Shown here piece by piece: positions 1-9,567 of a stretch of DNA of 64,000 bases; position 1 is the first letter of the stretch; each line of letters opens with the position of its first letter. The stretch covers positions 5,613,398 through 5,677,397 of the forward strand of contig NC_053143.1 of the NCBI RefSeq assembly GCF_016808335.1, read 5' to 3'. The position numbers were made by a program, and so were the translations under genes. Source of the DNA: Panicum virgatum. Lineage: Eukaryota > Streptophyta > Magnoliopsida > Poales > Poaceae. The notes beneath the pieces were generated by a model. The model was not told the DNA's origin, searched no databases, and worked only from the letters and a program-made list of their open reading frames with translations.

Positions 1-1029
1 CATCGGATCGGTTAGGCTTCACCGCCTAATGAGTTAGCTCATCGCGGAAGGGATGGATCCCTTTAGGAATGCTCCACGGTTCGATGGCACAAGCTTCCAA
101 TGATAGATGGTTTTAATGCAAGCCCATCTCCAAGCAACGGGCCTAAATGTTTGGAAAGTAGTAAGTGAAGGGGTGAAAAACAAAGGTCAACAAGAGAATC
201 AATATGATGTCACCACAAAAAGTATAATATTGTCTTCTCTTAGTGACAATATGTTCAATCATTTTTTTGCTTGTGAAAATACTAAAGAGCTATGGAAGGC
301 CATCAATGAGAACCATGAGGGCACAAAGGATGTTGCCAATGAAAGATATCATGTTCTCATTGATAAGCTTAATAGCTTTAAGCAACTTGATGATGAGAAT
401 GCCGAATCTATGTACTCATGATTGAATATTCTTGTGAATGAGATTAATTTCCTAGGTATGAAGCAAATTGGAGATACAAAACTCGTTCACAAGATCTTTT
501 ACTCACTACGGAGGCCGGACTATGATTTGGTGATCACAATCATCTATGAGAAAGAGCTCAACACATTGACACCAAATCAAGTCCTCAACAAGGTGATCGC
601 CCATGAGCTTCGCAATGACATCAAGCCAAGAGCGCCGCCTTCTTCACCAACTCATAGTGCTCTTGCAAGCAATGTCAAGCCGTTAAAAAAAATGGCTATC
701 AAACAAAGCTCAAGTGAAGAGGAAGATGAGGATGCAAGCAAAAGCTCCTCAAGTGATGAAAAAGAACCAATGAACCCCAACCTTTTCAAGCAAGTCAAGA
801 AGATGAACAAATGCTTGAAGAAAATCAACTTGATGGGGTACATGGTCTTTCTCAAAAATGAGCATCATCATCAATATATGAAGGTTGAGAGGATCAAGTT
901 CAAGAAGCAAAAAAAGAAGGAGAAGAAGGCCAAACATGAATCATTTGCCATATTTGGTGAATGGATAAGCGGGGGTGAAGAATCAAGCACAAGCTCAAGT
1001 GATGAGTCAAACAAGAGATTCACCACCCG
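1..1029 (+). pseudogene. Copia-type LTR retrotransposon gag (UBN2-like), broken
   Basis: One reading frame runs from about position 77 to 1029 and encodes a Copia gag of the UBN2 type. An FDGT-like start is followed by a helical capsid-like region with a WKAI-like motif near 292. A Ser/Glu/Lys-rich tail follows. The frame is interrupted by adjacent TGA and TAG codons at 101-106 and by a TGA at 419-421, with no frameshift between them. I see no CCHC zinc knuckle, and homology fades after the Lys/Glu-rich stretch near 1029, so protease, integrase and RT are absent. Gag normally forms the particle that packages element RNA; this copy cannot make it in one piece. The 5' LTR would lie left of the window. 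The family call rests on recognised gag motifs. Confidence 0.75.
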
Positions 1030-2110
1030 CACTGTTGACGCAAAAATCAACACACTGGAATCCAAGGGCAAGTGTTCACCAAGCACGGAAAGTAGACCAA
1101 GCATGCCAGTCAATCTGACCTATTGATTGACAAGGAGACAGAGTAAACGTTAAATTCGAGGGTGTATCGGCTAGAGTTCCGATTATCCCTCAGATAAGCG
1201 TATCGGCAAGCTTTGCCGAAACAATACACGACAAAAGAATATTTAAATGTAAGCGTGTAATAAACGAGTACGTCGGCAGGATCAGTCGATGCACTAGACG
1301 ACAAAACCGGCTTTGAGTAGCCGATTATGCGTGTATAACAAAATGAAAGCTATGAATGTGTAACTCAGATGATGTAAACTAAAAACATATCTAAACCGGC
1401 TCTTGAGATAACAAAAGTGTTACTGCAAAACCTAAAACCAATCTAATATGTTTTTAGGTGTGATAATGGCAAAAAAGCATAGGAAAACCTATAAATCTAG
1501 CCGATATCGGTAATTTGTGAATAAATCTAGACGAGACGACAGCGATATGCCTGGAAGTCAAAGCCTAGATAAACTCGATAACTTTTGAATAGATCTGAAC
1601 GAAATCACAGTGATGCGCCCGGAAGCTAAAGCTCAGATTTACTCGATAAACGAAAACTTACCAGCAGATCAAGTTGCTCGAATGTGATGCGTCCTTGATC
1701 AATTAGAAAGAAATCGCCGAAAAGAAAAGAAAAGTGGCGAAGTCACCGAAAAGTAAATTGCAGGTAAAAAGTAGAGTTTGTTTGTTGATCGTGTGATAAA
1801 CCTTTTACAATGGACGAGGGCACATATTATAACCTAGGCTAACTTGACTGACAAGCAAAATCTAACCTAAAAAGAAATATTAAGATACATGGACTCTATT
1901 TTCCCTTTTCTGTAGAATCCTTGCTAACGAAGCCTCCTGCCGATCCATCCATCTCGGGCTCTCGCATATGCTGTATACACGCTAGCTTCCATGTTCTTTT
2001 ATTTTGCCTCCACGTGCACTTGGCAGACAATTATCTCCCCATACATTTAATTATGGAAACCAGTCATATCTTTGCCCCTTGTTTGTACGCACATATCTCT
2101 TGCTGATACA
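1030..2110. other. Non-coding spacer, possibly LTR-derived
   Basis: I recognise no gene here. The stretch repeatedly uses CCGAT/ATCGG words and contains two imperfect copies of a segment of about 65 bp (listed separately). This style recalls degenerate Ty3-type LTR sequence, but I cannot define termini. From about 1900 it is plain AT-rich DNA up to the next LTR boundary. Confidence 0.3.
1517..1655. repeat. Two imperfect tandem copies, about 70-bp unit
   Basis: The segment starting with TCTAGACGAGACGACAGCGA (1517 on) is repeated as TCTGAACGAAATCACAGTGA (about 1589 on). Both copies continue with GGAAG..AAAGC and end in ACTCGATAA. The copies have diverged, so the duplication is old. Confidence 0.6.
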
Positions 2111-2892
2111 TGTTTGTAAGGATCACCGGGGTGTCCGACCCTAGAGGGGGAGGGGGTGAATAGGGTCGCTTATTCACTTTCTAACCTAGGGCTCAAACTA
2201 TTTGCATAAGATAAACCTAACACGTCCTACACATGCTAGTTATTACCAAGGTTTATCTATGCTACTCTCTACTTACCCCAAAAGACTTGCAAACTATAGC
2301 CAATCCTAATCAAACTAACTAGGAAAGTAAAGGCACGCAAGATAGAGTAAATGCGGAAACGTAATACGGTAAGCAAAGTGGCAAGGGCAAGAGGGATGCA
2401 AACTCCCGAGTAGACACGGTCATGTAACGTGGTTCGACTCAAATGCCTACGTCCACGGGACACCGAGGCTCTTCCGATCACCGTCTTGCACTAGGCCACA
2501 AAGGCGCACCGGCAAGCAAAGGCAAGTGCCCACAAGACACCGAGTCTCGTGCACCGCCACCGTCTCTCTCGGTCACCCGGTTGAAATCCACTACGGAGCT
2601 TCTCCACCAAGGAGGGAGTCTCCTCTTCCCCCGTACAAAGTGTCGGCACCGCTCCACACCAAGTCGGAGGGTCGTCGACGGGAATACTTTGCTTGTCTCG
2701 GCAAGACTTCTCTTAAGCTAGCTCTCTCAAGAACTAAGCCTATACAAGTGCACAAAGCACTCTCTCAAATCTTCTCACAAGGTAGATATGACACTAAGCT
2801 TTGCTAGGATGGTTGGAGATGCTGATTTGCTTGGGCAACACTTCCTTCAACCTTTTTGGCATCCAACCACATGCAGCAACCGGCCTTGGTGG

Positions 2893-2902
2893 ATATATAT
2901 AG
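2893..2902 (-). promoter_or_regulatory. LTR TATA box (minus strand)
   Basis: On the minus strand CTATATATAT lies about 590 bp inside the LTR, downstream of the repeated CCGGTT palindromes. This is the expected place for the U3 promoter TATA box. Confidence 0.45.
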
Positions 2903-2984
2903 CTCACACACCCCAAAAGAGCCGTTGGGAAAGGCTGACAGAATTCCTGAACGTCGGTTGATCCGACGCTCCAGTTTTGTCATC

Positions 2985-3315
2985 ACCGGTTCAACCAGTG
3001 AATGCTTTTTCCCAGCTACTAGCCGTTACTGCTCCAACGGCTACTTGACCAATCATCATCGGTTTAACCGGTGAGTGCAAGCTCAGAAACCCCCGAAAAA
3101 TGGAGTCTCTGGACAACCGCACTGACGCTCAATTTGAGCATCGCTGGTCTAACCGGTGCTGAACCCTAGCCTTAGCTTCTGGATCCGTTGCACCGATGAT
3201 ACATCTTTTCCCATCGTCGGTTCATCCGGTGCACTCTGTTGACTTGGTCTCTACTGAGTCCATTGCACCGGTGAGTGTAATTTGCCTCACGTCGGTTTAA
3301 CCGGTGAGAGCAAAT
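2985..3315. repeat. Dispersed CCGGTTnAACCGG-like palindromes in LTR U3
   Basis: Half-palindromes such as CGGTTTAACCGGTGAG, CGGTCTAACCGGTGCT and CGGTTCATCCGGTGCA recur at least six times at irregular spacing of about 30-90 bp. Each is often followed by GTGAGTGCAA or GTGCA. They lie in the U3 half of the minus-strand LTR, so they could be repeated protein-binding sites. That role is inference. Confidence 0.6.
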
Positions 3316-3492
3316 TACCTCTGTCTTGGTCCTTTCGGCCTGATTTCTTCGGGGTTTTGTATCTTTTCATCCCTTGAACCTATAAACCTAATAATGATCA
3401 TCTTAACACATATATTAGTCCAAGTGTTGTGTGTGTCATCAATCGCCAAATCATTATATTGAAATATGGCATGAGAGGTCATTTTCGCTACA

Positions 3493-3960
3493 ATCTCCCC
3501 TTTTTGGTGATTGATGATAACACAACCATAGCAAGCAAGATTAATTGCAAAAATAAGAAATTGGTACCAAATTAAAAGTTAGAAACTACTTAGCTTGCTC
3601 AGATGACATTTCAATGCTCATTTTAAAAGCCACCGGCATTTGATTAGTCCATAGGACGAAATGCTTCCGGTTTGATAGCAATTGTGAAACAATGGCTTGT
3701 GGCCAATGTAAGACAATTGTGTGGTTTGAACCATATGAGCAATGAAAATTTTTGTACCTTAGTCCATGTGATCATCAAATTGCACTTCTCCCCCATATTG
3801 ACTAAGTACCTCCTCCTATCACCATGCATTCTGTTGCATTGCATTTTCCATTCCTCCCCCTTGCTAATGGCATCATTTACTCCAAACTATTTGCTTGCTT
3901 TTAGGGTACATTTCTCCCCCTTTGTCATCAAACACCTAAAAGCTTCATAACCACTAACAG
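3493..3960 (-). mobile_element. 3' internal end of Sirevirus-like element with multiple polypurine tracts
   Basis: On the minus strand this stretch contains several purine blocks: plus-strand TCTCCCC at 3494, CTTCTCCCCC near 3785, TCCTCCCCCTT near 3852 and TTTCTCCCCCTTTGTCATCA near 3910. Repeated polypurine tracts upstream of the 3' LTR, with words like GATGACAAAGGGGG, are known for Sireviruses. No coding remains. The element is lost beyond about 3960. Confidence 0.55.
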
Positions 3961-4140
3961 CAAGGAGCATTAGTAGCACAAGGAATTTACTAGTGATAGT
4001 GTTATACCCACTAAATTTGGCATATGGATTTGAGTAAATTTGCTTTAATTGCCATATATTATGTGGCAATTAATGTTAATGGAGCATATAATAAATGATG
4101 TTATTATGCGGCAACCATTGGATTGCTATAATGATTATGC
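3961..4140. other. Junction between truncated Sirevirus-like element and CACTA remnant
   Basis: AT-rich sequence with no recognisable ORF or repeat. A breakpoint must lie here because Sirevirus-like sequence stops and CACTA gene sequence begins. No target duplication is visible. Confidence 0.3.
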
Positions 4141-4149
4141 CCAAGATCG

Positions 4150-4843
4150 GAAGAGCAGTGGTCCTAGACTCAGCCGACTTTGACCGAAAACGATACAGGG
4201 AGTTCATAGGCATTTTATAAAAGTAAGATATTTTTTGACGTTCCAATTCCATGCATATTTTGTTTATCAATAATTTATGCATTCCTAAATTATTATCTTA
4301 TTAATTATTACTATATGTCATTCTAACCTTACAGCGCGTACCACCTCTACGTCATGAAAGGCGGGCCACATCCACTGGACTGGAAGAAATTATGAACATT
4401 CAATATCATTTCCATGTAAGAATATAGCACTTAATTTTTATTGGTTATGTAAGTACGCACTCCTAATATATAATTTTTTTATGAAGTGCCACAAGCAACC
4501 TTCTGGCTCGGTACTATGAGGCTACTACGTGTGCGAGTTCCTTAGAAACAGTGGGAGGTACCGAACAAATCCTGAAGACGTAAGTCATATATATTCTACT
4601 ATATACTAATAACATGATTTAACATGACACATGAACATACGACATCTTGCTTTTTTTCAGATGCCGAAAATACCTGTGGCCAACAATAGACTGGGCGATA
4701 GAGACATCGACAACATTTGCGCTGACATTGCAAGGTTCATCCAACGCGAGATTTGTCATGTGGTGGGCGAATACTTTGACCACGGTGGGGTGCAGGCTTT
4801 GGATGAGAACAACCACCTTAGCAACCGGACAAAGGACAATTAA
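4150..4843 (+). pseudogene. CACTA-borne Ulp1-like cysteine protease, C-terminal exons, dead
   Basis: Several exon-like blocks encode the end of the Ulp1 (C48-type) peptidase carried by many grass CACTA elements. A block near 4338-4400 encodes YHLYVMKGG. A second at about 4487-4575 encodes CHKQPSG..GYYVCEFLR. The last (4661-4843), after a clean TTTTTTTCAG acceptor, encodes MPKIPVANNRL..DIDNICADIARFIQREICH and ends in TAA. In this family the motif reads LCGYYVCEF and the Cys before Gly is the nucleophile. Here that codon is TGA (4517-4519), so translation stops exactly at the catalytic residue. The 4338-4400 block also runs into a stop. The upstream His/Asp region is not recognisable. The protease role is family knowledge; the breaks are seen directly. 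Confidence 0.7.
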
Positions 4844-5084
4844 TGGTTCTTTATCTTTGAATAATTGGTGTAAATATTAATATTATTGTAAACATGATGG
4901 ATGCTCTTGTTACTAAATATTAGTTGCTCGGAAACATTAGTCATTTTAATTGATGCACCATGTTAAAGTATTGATGCAACGTACAGTACAGTGATATCTT
5001 GCAAGAAATATTAACTTTAAATTAATAGGAAATAAATTTAAATTTAAATTGATAGAAAATAAAATTATAGTAATGGAAAAATCT

Positions 5085-5320
5085 TTGTGCTGGCAGGTTA
5101 GTTAATCCACCCGCCAGCACAGAATCAGTTTGTCCTGGCAGTTGCTTAAGACAGCTGCCAGCACAGATCCCAATTTGTGCTAGCGGGCGACATAAGGAGC
5201 CCGCCAGTAAAGATACAATTTATGCTGGCGGGTGAGCCGCCGGCCAGCAGAAATGGCCATTTATGCTGGCACAAGAGTGCTGGCGGGCGTCCCACCCGCT
5301 AGCATAGATATGTTTTGCCC
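5085..5320. repeat. CACTA subterminal repeats (TGCTGGCGGG / CCCGCCAGCA)
   Basis: The words TTTGTGCTGGCAGG, CCCGCCAGCACAGA, CTGCCAGCACAGATC, TATGCTGGCGGG and CCGCCAGTAAAGAT alternate in both orientations, about eight times in 230 bp. Such arrays next to CACTA ends are the usual binding sites for the element's own DNA-binding protein (family knowledge). Confidence 0.75.
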
Positions 5321-5348
5321 GCCACGCGAAATTGTTTCAGGGCTAGTG

Positions 5349-6062
5349 ATTTCATTCCTATTTCATAGCATTGGTAACTGCGTACGTCAAGTTTCGTTAG
5401 TTTGATGGCGCTCAACTCTTCTTTCTTCTCATAAATCTCATGTCTTGTCACCGATTTTATCTATGTGGTATGTCATTTAATTAGATTGAAAATCCTATGA
5501 AATTTACCATAGAAGAGTTGCAGTCCCTTTTATGCCACGGGTCAATCAATTTATTCCTTCTAATAATTAACGTGCGCCGGAGCAACCTGCGACGGATGCG
5601 ACCGTCCCAAGATTAGCGGGGATTTGAGGTAGGCCGCGCGCGCCCTACGTGGATGCATGGAATGAAGACGATAATGGAGTACTAGTAGACACCGCAATTA
5701 ACACAAAAATGATCATCTAGTCACCTTTTTCTATAAAAAAAATTTTGTTTGCTAGCTTCTTCATTCTACTGACCCTTGCTGAAGCGTCACCGACCGAGCA
5801 AACGACGGGTCGCGGGTCGAAGGGCCAGGCAAAACTTGGTGAAGGGCCAGGATCAGTTGGCCGGTGATCCGTTGCTCGGTGAACGCTGAAAACAAGGTCA
5901 GTATCAGTGGAGAGTGTTATCGTACAGTTATCAATACTGGAAACTTGGTAACTATGCTGAAAGAGTGTCATAGTGATGATACTCCTTTCTCATCCCATGA
6001 AACCCCTCCTCTTCTCTCCTCATAAATAACTTTGTCATATCAGCAAATTTGCTAATGTGGTA
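5349..6062. other. Intergenic, nothing recognised
   Basis: Mixed-composition DNA between the CACTA end and the Helitron. The short ORFs present do not look coding, and I see no repeat or element terminus. Confidence 0.5.
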
Positions 6063-6846
6063 TCTTACTATTACTAATTAGAGACTCATTTTGAGCCTCC
6101 ACGTAAAACTACCTAGAATCTTAGGTGGACACTCTAAAAAAAATAGAGAAATTCTAGAAATTCTCACAAAAATCAGAAACATCCGGCCATCAATCTGACG
6201 ACTCTAATCATAATAGTCATTGTATCTGTTATTTTTTCTAATAAATTACCCACTTCTGTCATTATGAAAATAGACTAAAGTAATCCCCTAAATATATATC
6301 TAAATTACCCACATCTGTCATTATGAAAAATCTAAAGTAACCCCTAATCTTCATATAAATTACCCACCTATGCCATTCTAAAAATAATACAATAATCCCA
6401 TAAAGTTGCATATAAATTATCGAATTATATTATTATTAAAAGTTAAAGTAACCCCTAAATCTGAATCTAAATTATATAATTATAATAAAATATTAAAGTG
6501 CACCAATATAAAATTCTAAATTACTATTTTTATCATTATTAATATATTATTTATATAAAAATACTACCCGCGATATATGTCACCATGTATTCATGAACGA
6601 TGGAAAAGATAAGAATATCAATTGACAAACAAATGGTTCAATTAAATATATATCAAACACATATAGATGTGTGATGCAAAATAAAATTTATTGCAACTAG
6701 ATAATGATAAATATGTATTTTAGAGTATGTGTTAGAATATTTAATAGATAAAAAGGTGTAAGATAGATAATTATAATTATTAGCTATAAACTTTATTTTT
6801 ATATTAATTTTAGTTAGCCCGGACGGGAGCACGGTTGATAGTCTAA
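6063..6846 (+). mobile_element. Small non-autonomous Helitron
   Basis: The 5' end reads TCTTACTATTACTAATTAGA and is preceded by A (6062). The 3' end reads GGGAGCACGGTTGATAGTCTAA and is followed by T (6847). Thus TC and CTRR (CTAA) ends sit exactly between host A and T, as Helitrons require. Just upstream of the end lies a degenerate GC-rich hairpin (CCGGAC-GGGA-GCACGG). The body is AT-rich, with a repeated AATTACCCACnTCTGTCATT motif, and has no Rep/helicase, so it needs a partner element to move. Length 784 bp. Confidence 0.75.
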
Positions 6847-7082
6847 TGATATTTAATACTCATGACACTCGTATAACACTCTTATTAAGATTGGTCTAAC
6901 CATAGCTAATAGAACAGGAAGTAACAATGGCTCCGCACCTGTGACCTCCCTCCCTCTCTCGCTGCAGCTGCCTAGTAATGTGTTACGTGCTGAAGCATAA
7001 TACTCACTCGTTGCTTCTTTCCCCTTGCTACAGTCCAGAGCGGCCAACCAAGGGCGAATCGCTTTTCCCCCCGCTGATTCAT

Positions 7083-8531
7083 GAGTAAATTCTTTCTATG
7101 CCACTGTAAAATACAACTCATCCCTTATATGCCATTGAAAAATGTCTAATCCCTTCAGTGCCATTATTTATAATTCTTGATCCCCTCAGTGCCACTGCCA
7201 TTTGTTTTCACCGTCAAACTACCGTCGACGACCCGCCAGTACATCTCCACCCTTCTCTCTCACCCTCCGGCACTATATCACGCAGCACTCCACCTCTCGC
7301 CCACGCGCGCAGGGGCAACGGCGGCGGCGGCGCCGCCACAGCAGCAGCGCAGCGCAGGGGCATCGGCGGCGGCAGCGGCGCAGCAAGGGGCCAACCGCAG
7401 CGCCCGGCATGGAGGAGCAGCGGCGGCAGCGCGCCGGCCGGCGGAGCGCGCGGCCCGCGAGCAAGGAGAGCTCGCGGCCGGTGGTAACGGCGCTAGGAGC
7501 ACGGCGGCGGCTGCGACGCAGGGAGTGCGGTGGTGGTGGCGAGCTGGGCGAGCGCGGCAACCAGAGCTCGCGGCCCACCCCCTCCCCATCCCGACGCCGC
7601 CAGAGCCCCCTGCCGCCGAACCCTAGGCTCTGCCGCCGATCTGAACGAGCGGCGCGCCTCCCTCCCTCGCGCGGGCCCCGGTGCCCAGCCCGGTGGGACG
7701 GAGCCAGTGTTGGGGGCAGCTCCTCTCCGACTTCTCCGCCCATGGCGCCGCCGGAACCTTCGTCCACGCGCTGCTCCGCCTTGGCGCCACCTTCGGGTCC
7801 GAGCTCGAGGTCGCCGTTGCCTCTCCGCCTCGCCGCGGCCGGCCTCGAGTGTTCCCCACCACGCGCCGTCGCGCCGCGCGGCGGCCTCGCGTGCACGCCG
7901 CTGCGGCCGCTCCGTCTCGCCGCGGAGCGGCGAGGGGCGCGGCAAGGGGGCCGTGGCGAGGGGGCAGGGGAGGGAAAGGACGGTGCGGCTCCGCGGGTCG
8001 CCGGAGTAGGGAACAGGGGAGGGGCCGCGCTCCATGGCCGGCCGCGCACCTCACCGAAGCAAGGGCCGCCTGCTCACCGCCGCCGCTGCCCGGCAAGCGC
8101 GCCGGCCACCGCTCGCCGTCCCGAGCTCGGCACCGTGGAGCTCGACGCCGCCAAGCCCAGATCCAGTGGCGCTCGCGGAGGAGGAAGGAGGGAGCAGGAG
8201 CCGCGGCGGGAGGATGCGCCGGCCCTGCTCGCCGCCGGTCTTCCCCGCCGCTCGGATCCGCTCGAGAGGAGGCCGCGAGGAGGTGGTGGAGGGAGCAGGG
8301 GAGCACGGTGACCTCCCGCGCGAGGGAGGGTGGGCCGCTTGGGAAAAAAGAAGTAACTGGAGAGGGAACGGAGGGGTATTCTGGTCTTTTCGCCATACCC
8401 TTTAACGGATCTGTTAGGGAGGCTTAACAGCAATGGCATGGAGGGGATGAAAAATTATAAATGATGGCATAGAAGGGATAAGCGGCACATAAGAAATCAC
8501 TCCAATTTTCCAATGGCATAGGAATTTACTC
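7083..8531. mobile_element. Pack-MULE (Mutator superfamily) with 9-bp TSD
   Basis: A perfect 9-bp direct repeat, CTGATTCAT, flanks the element (7074-7082 and 8532-8540). The ends are inverted repeats of about 110 bp: GAGTAAATTC at the left and GAATTTACTC at the right, continuing through modules like CCCTTnTATGCCATTG. A 9-bp duplication and long TIRs beginning with G are typical of Mutator-like elements. There is no transposase. The interior (about 7200-8425) is extremely GC-rich, unlike the AT-rich TIRs and flanks, as expected for captured host gene DNA. Length 1449 bp. Confidence 0.85.
7200..8425. other. GC-rich captured cargo of the Pack-MULE
   Basis: This interior is open in nearly all frames on both strands only because of its GC content, which makes stops rare. 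The longest frames (for example 7202-8311 plus, 7273-8049 minus, 7623-8396 minus) are all Ala/Arg/Pro/Gly-rich with no domain I recognise. I therefore do not call a protein. It may be stitched from first-exon or promoter pieces of one or more genes. Confidence 0.55.
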
Positions 8532-8540
8532 CTGATTCAT

Positions 8541-9480
8541 GGTCCCCCTCGCCTCCGGAGGCCTCGCCGGCGTCGTCGGAGGAGACGGATCGATCGAATC
8601 GGCGGTGGGATATGTTTTCCTTTCTTGCTTTCTAGTTGCTAGTAGCTAGGGATAGGTTTGTGTGGCGCCGGGGCGATGTGGGCCGCGTCTTTTGCTGCTC
8701 TGGGTTGCTGGTGGAGTTGGAGGGCTAGGCGAAGCTGCCGGCGGCGTCGGCAAATCCGGTGAGCTCTTCTTCGACGGCGGCCCATGGAGAATAAAGTGGC
8801 CTCGGGCGGTGTCGTGTAGCCAATCGAGGTCTCCCTTCCTCCCAGTTCCAGCTCTGAGCGAGCGACAACGTCGAGGGGATGACGACAACTTCGGGCTGAG
8901 CTTCATCAGCAGGAGCTTCTTCGACATCTCCGGCGGGTTCCCCGTCTTCGCTGTGGCTGGCAGAGGGAGGTTCGTTTTCCATCTTTGCGAAAGGGTGGAA
9001 ATCTTTGGGTGCTCTTGGAGGCGCGCTCTTTGTCTGCGCTGTGGGTCTAGCTTGCAGCGGTGGACTCGACGTCCGGTCGCCGATGAGGCCGGCGGCGGCG
9101 GACTCTGTGTCTTCTTCTTTTCTTCCTGTAGCGGTCGCCGTTCTCGTTCAGCATCAAAGATGTGTGCTGGTAGAGCCAGGCACTGGCTTCTGCTGCAGTT
9201 TCAAGGCTTTGAAGCCGCTCTTGGAGGAAGAAGATGGACTATGCCTGGTTCCGGTGAGCAGCGCCGGAGGCCGGGGTTTCATCAGAGGAGCAGTGCCGGC
9301 GGCTCAGGACCTGGGGACCTTTGCTTCAAATTTGATTTTCTCTAGGGTCCTTTGTGTTAGTTTTGGCCCCTGCGAAATGTGCTTTGCGGTGTGCGTTGTC
9401 TTTTCTTCTTTCTTCAGGGGTCTCCTTGTAAAAGGCACTGGATAATCAAGTTCCCAGAGCTTCACGAAGCGAGGAAAGCT
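8541..9480. other. GC-rich sequence upstream of the glycosyltransferase gene
   Basis: Frames at 8662-9345 and 9005-9445 (plus) are open but have no recognisable domain and no supporting splice pattern. The segment 9390-9420 is T-rich and ends in TTCTTCAGGGG, which resembles an intron 3' end. It could be promoter or leader of the gene at 9568, or captured gene sequence. I cannot decide. Confidence 0.35.
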
Positions 9481-9491
9481 TCACCAAACAA

Positions 9492-9515
9492 ATGAACGCT
9501 GTCACCAGCAGTTGA
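9492..9515 (+). promoter_or_regulatory. Short upstream ORF before the UGT start
   Basis: ATG at 9492 opens a seven-codon frame (MNAVTSS) that closes at TGA 9515, 52 nt before the main ATG at 9568. If transcription starts upstream, scanning ribosomes would meet it first, which could dampen translation. No TATA box is obvious close by, so the transcription start is unknown. Confidence 0.35.
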
Positions 9516-9567
9516 ACGCCCTTTTTCCTTCCTCCACTTCCCACCCCAAATCCGAAACCACCCCGGA

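Larger units (their letters stand above)
2111..3492 (-). mobile_element. Sirevirus-like (Copia) 3' LTR, minus strand
   Basis: Read on the minus strand, the LTR begins TGTAGCGAAAATG at 3492, directly after a purine tract (plus-strand ATCTCCCCTTTTT at 3493-3505), and ends ..TTACAAACA at 2111. TG..CA termini and a polypurine tract next to the LTR start identify it as the 3' LTR of an element pointing left. The length of about 1.38 kb suits the Sirevirus group. The left part carries GTGTCCGACCCTAGAGGGGG, a sequence style familiar from grass Copia LTRs. No target duplication can be tested because the element is cut on its internal side. The family assignment is by sequence style; the boundaries are seen directly. 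Confidence 0.65.
4150..5348 (+). mobile_element. CACTA (En/Spm) element, right-hand end
   Basis: The right terminus reads ..GGGCTAGTG at 5340-5348, so the minus strand starts CACTAGCCCTGAAACA, a CACTA-type terminal inverted repeat. Inside it lies a field of subterminal repeats (5085-5320) and then the Ulp1-like gene. The bases after the end are ATT. The matching left terminus is not in the window, so the element is truncated. The left limit given is simply where recognisable gene sequence begins. Confidence 0.75.

Noticed and set aside
3951..3965. CACTAACAGCAAGG as the left terminus of the CACTA element ending at 5348
   Set aside because: Beyond CACTA it does not match the right terminus CACTAGCCCTGAAACA, and no subterminal repeats follow.
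4144..4156. AGATCGGAAGAGC, identical to the common 13-nt core of Illumina adapters
   Set aside because: The match stops at 13 nt and the following bases do not continue either adapter arm. The surroundings read as CACTA gene sequence, so coincidence is more likely than contamination. A read-level check would settle it.
7202..8427. Long overlapping ORFs on both strands (up to 369 codons)
   Set aside because: The GC content is so high that stops are rare in every frame. The translations are Ala/Arg/Pro/Gly-rich without domains, inside a transposon with terminal repeats.
8662..9445. ORFs of 227 and 146 codons upstream of the UGT
   Set aside because: No domain, unusual composition, mutually overlapping frames and no splice support.
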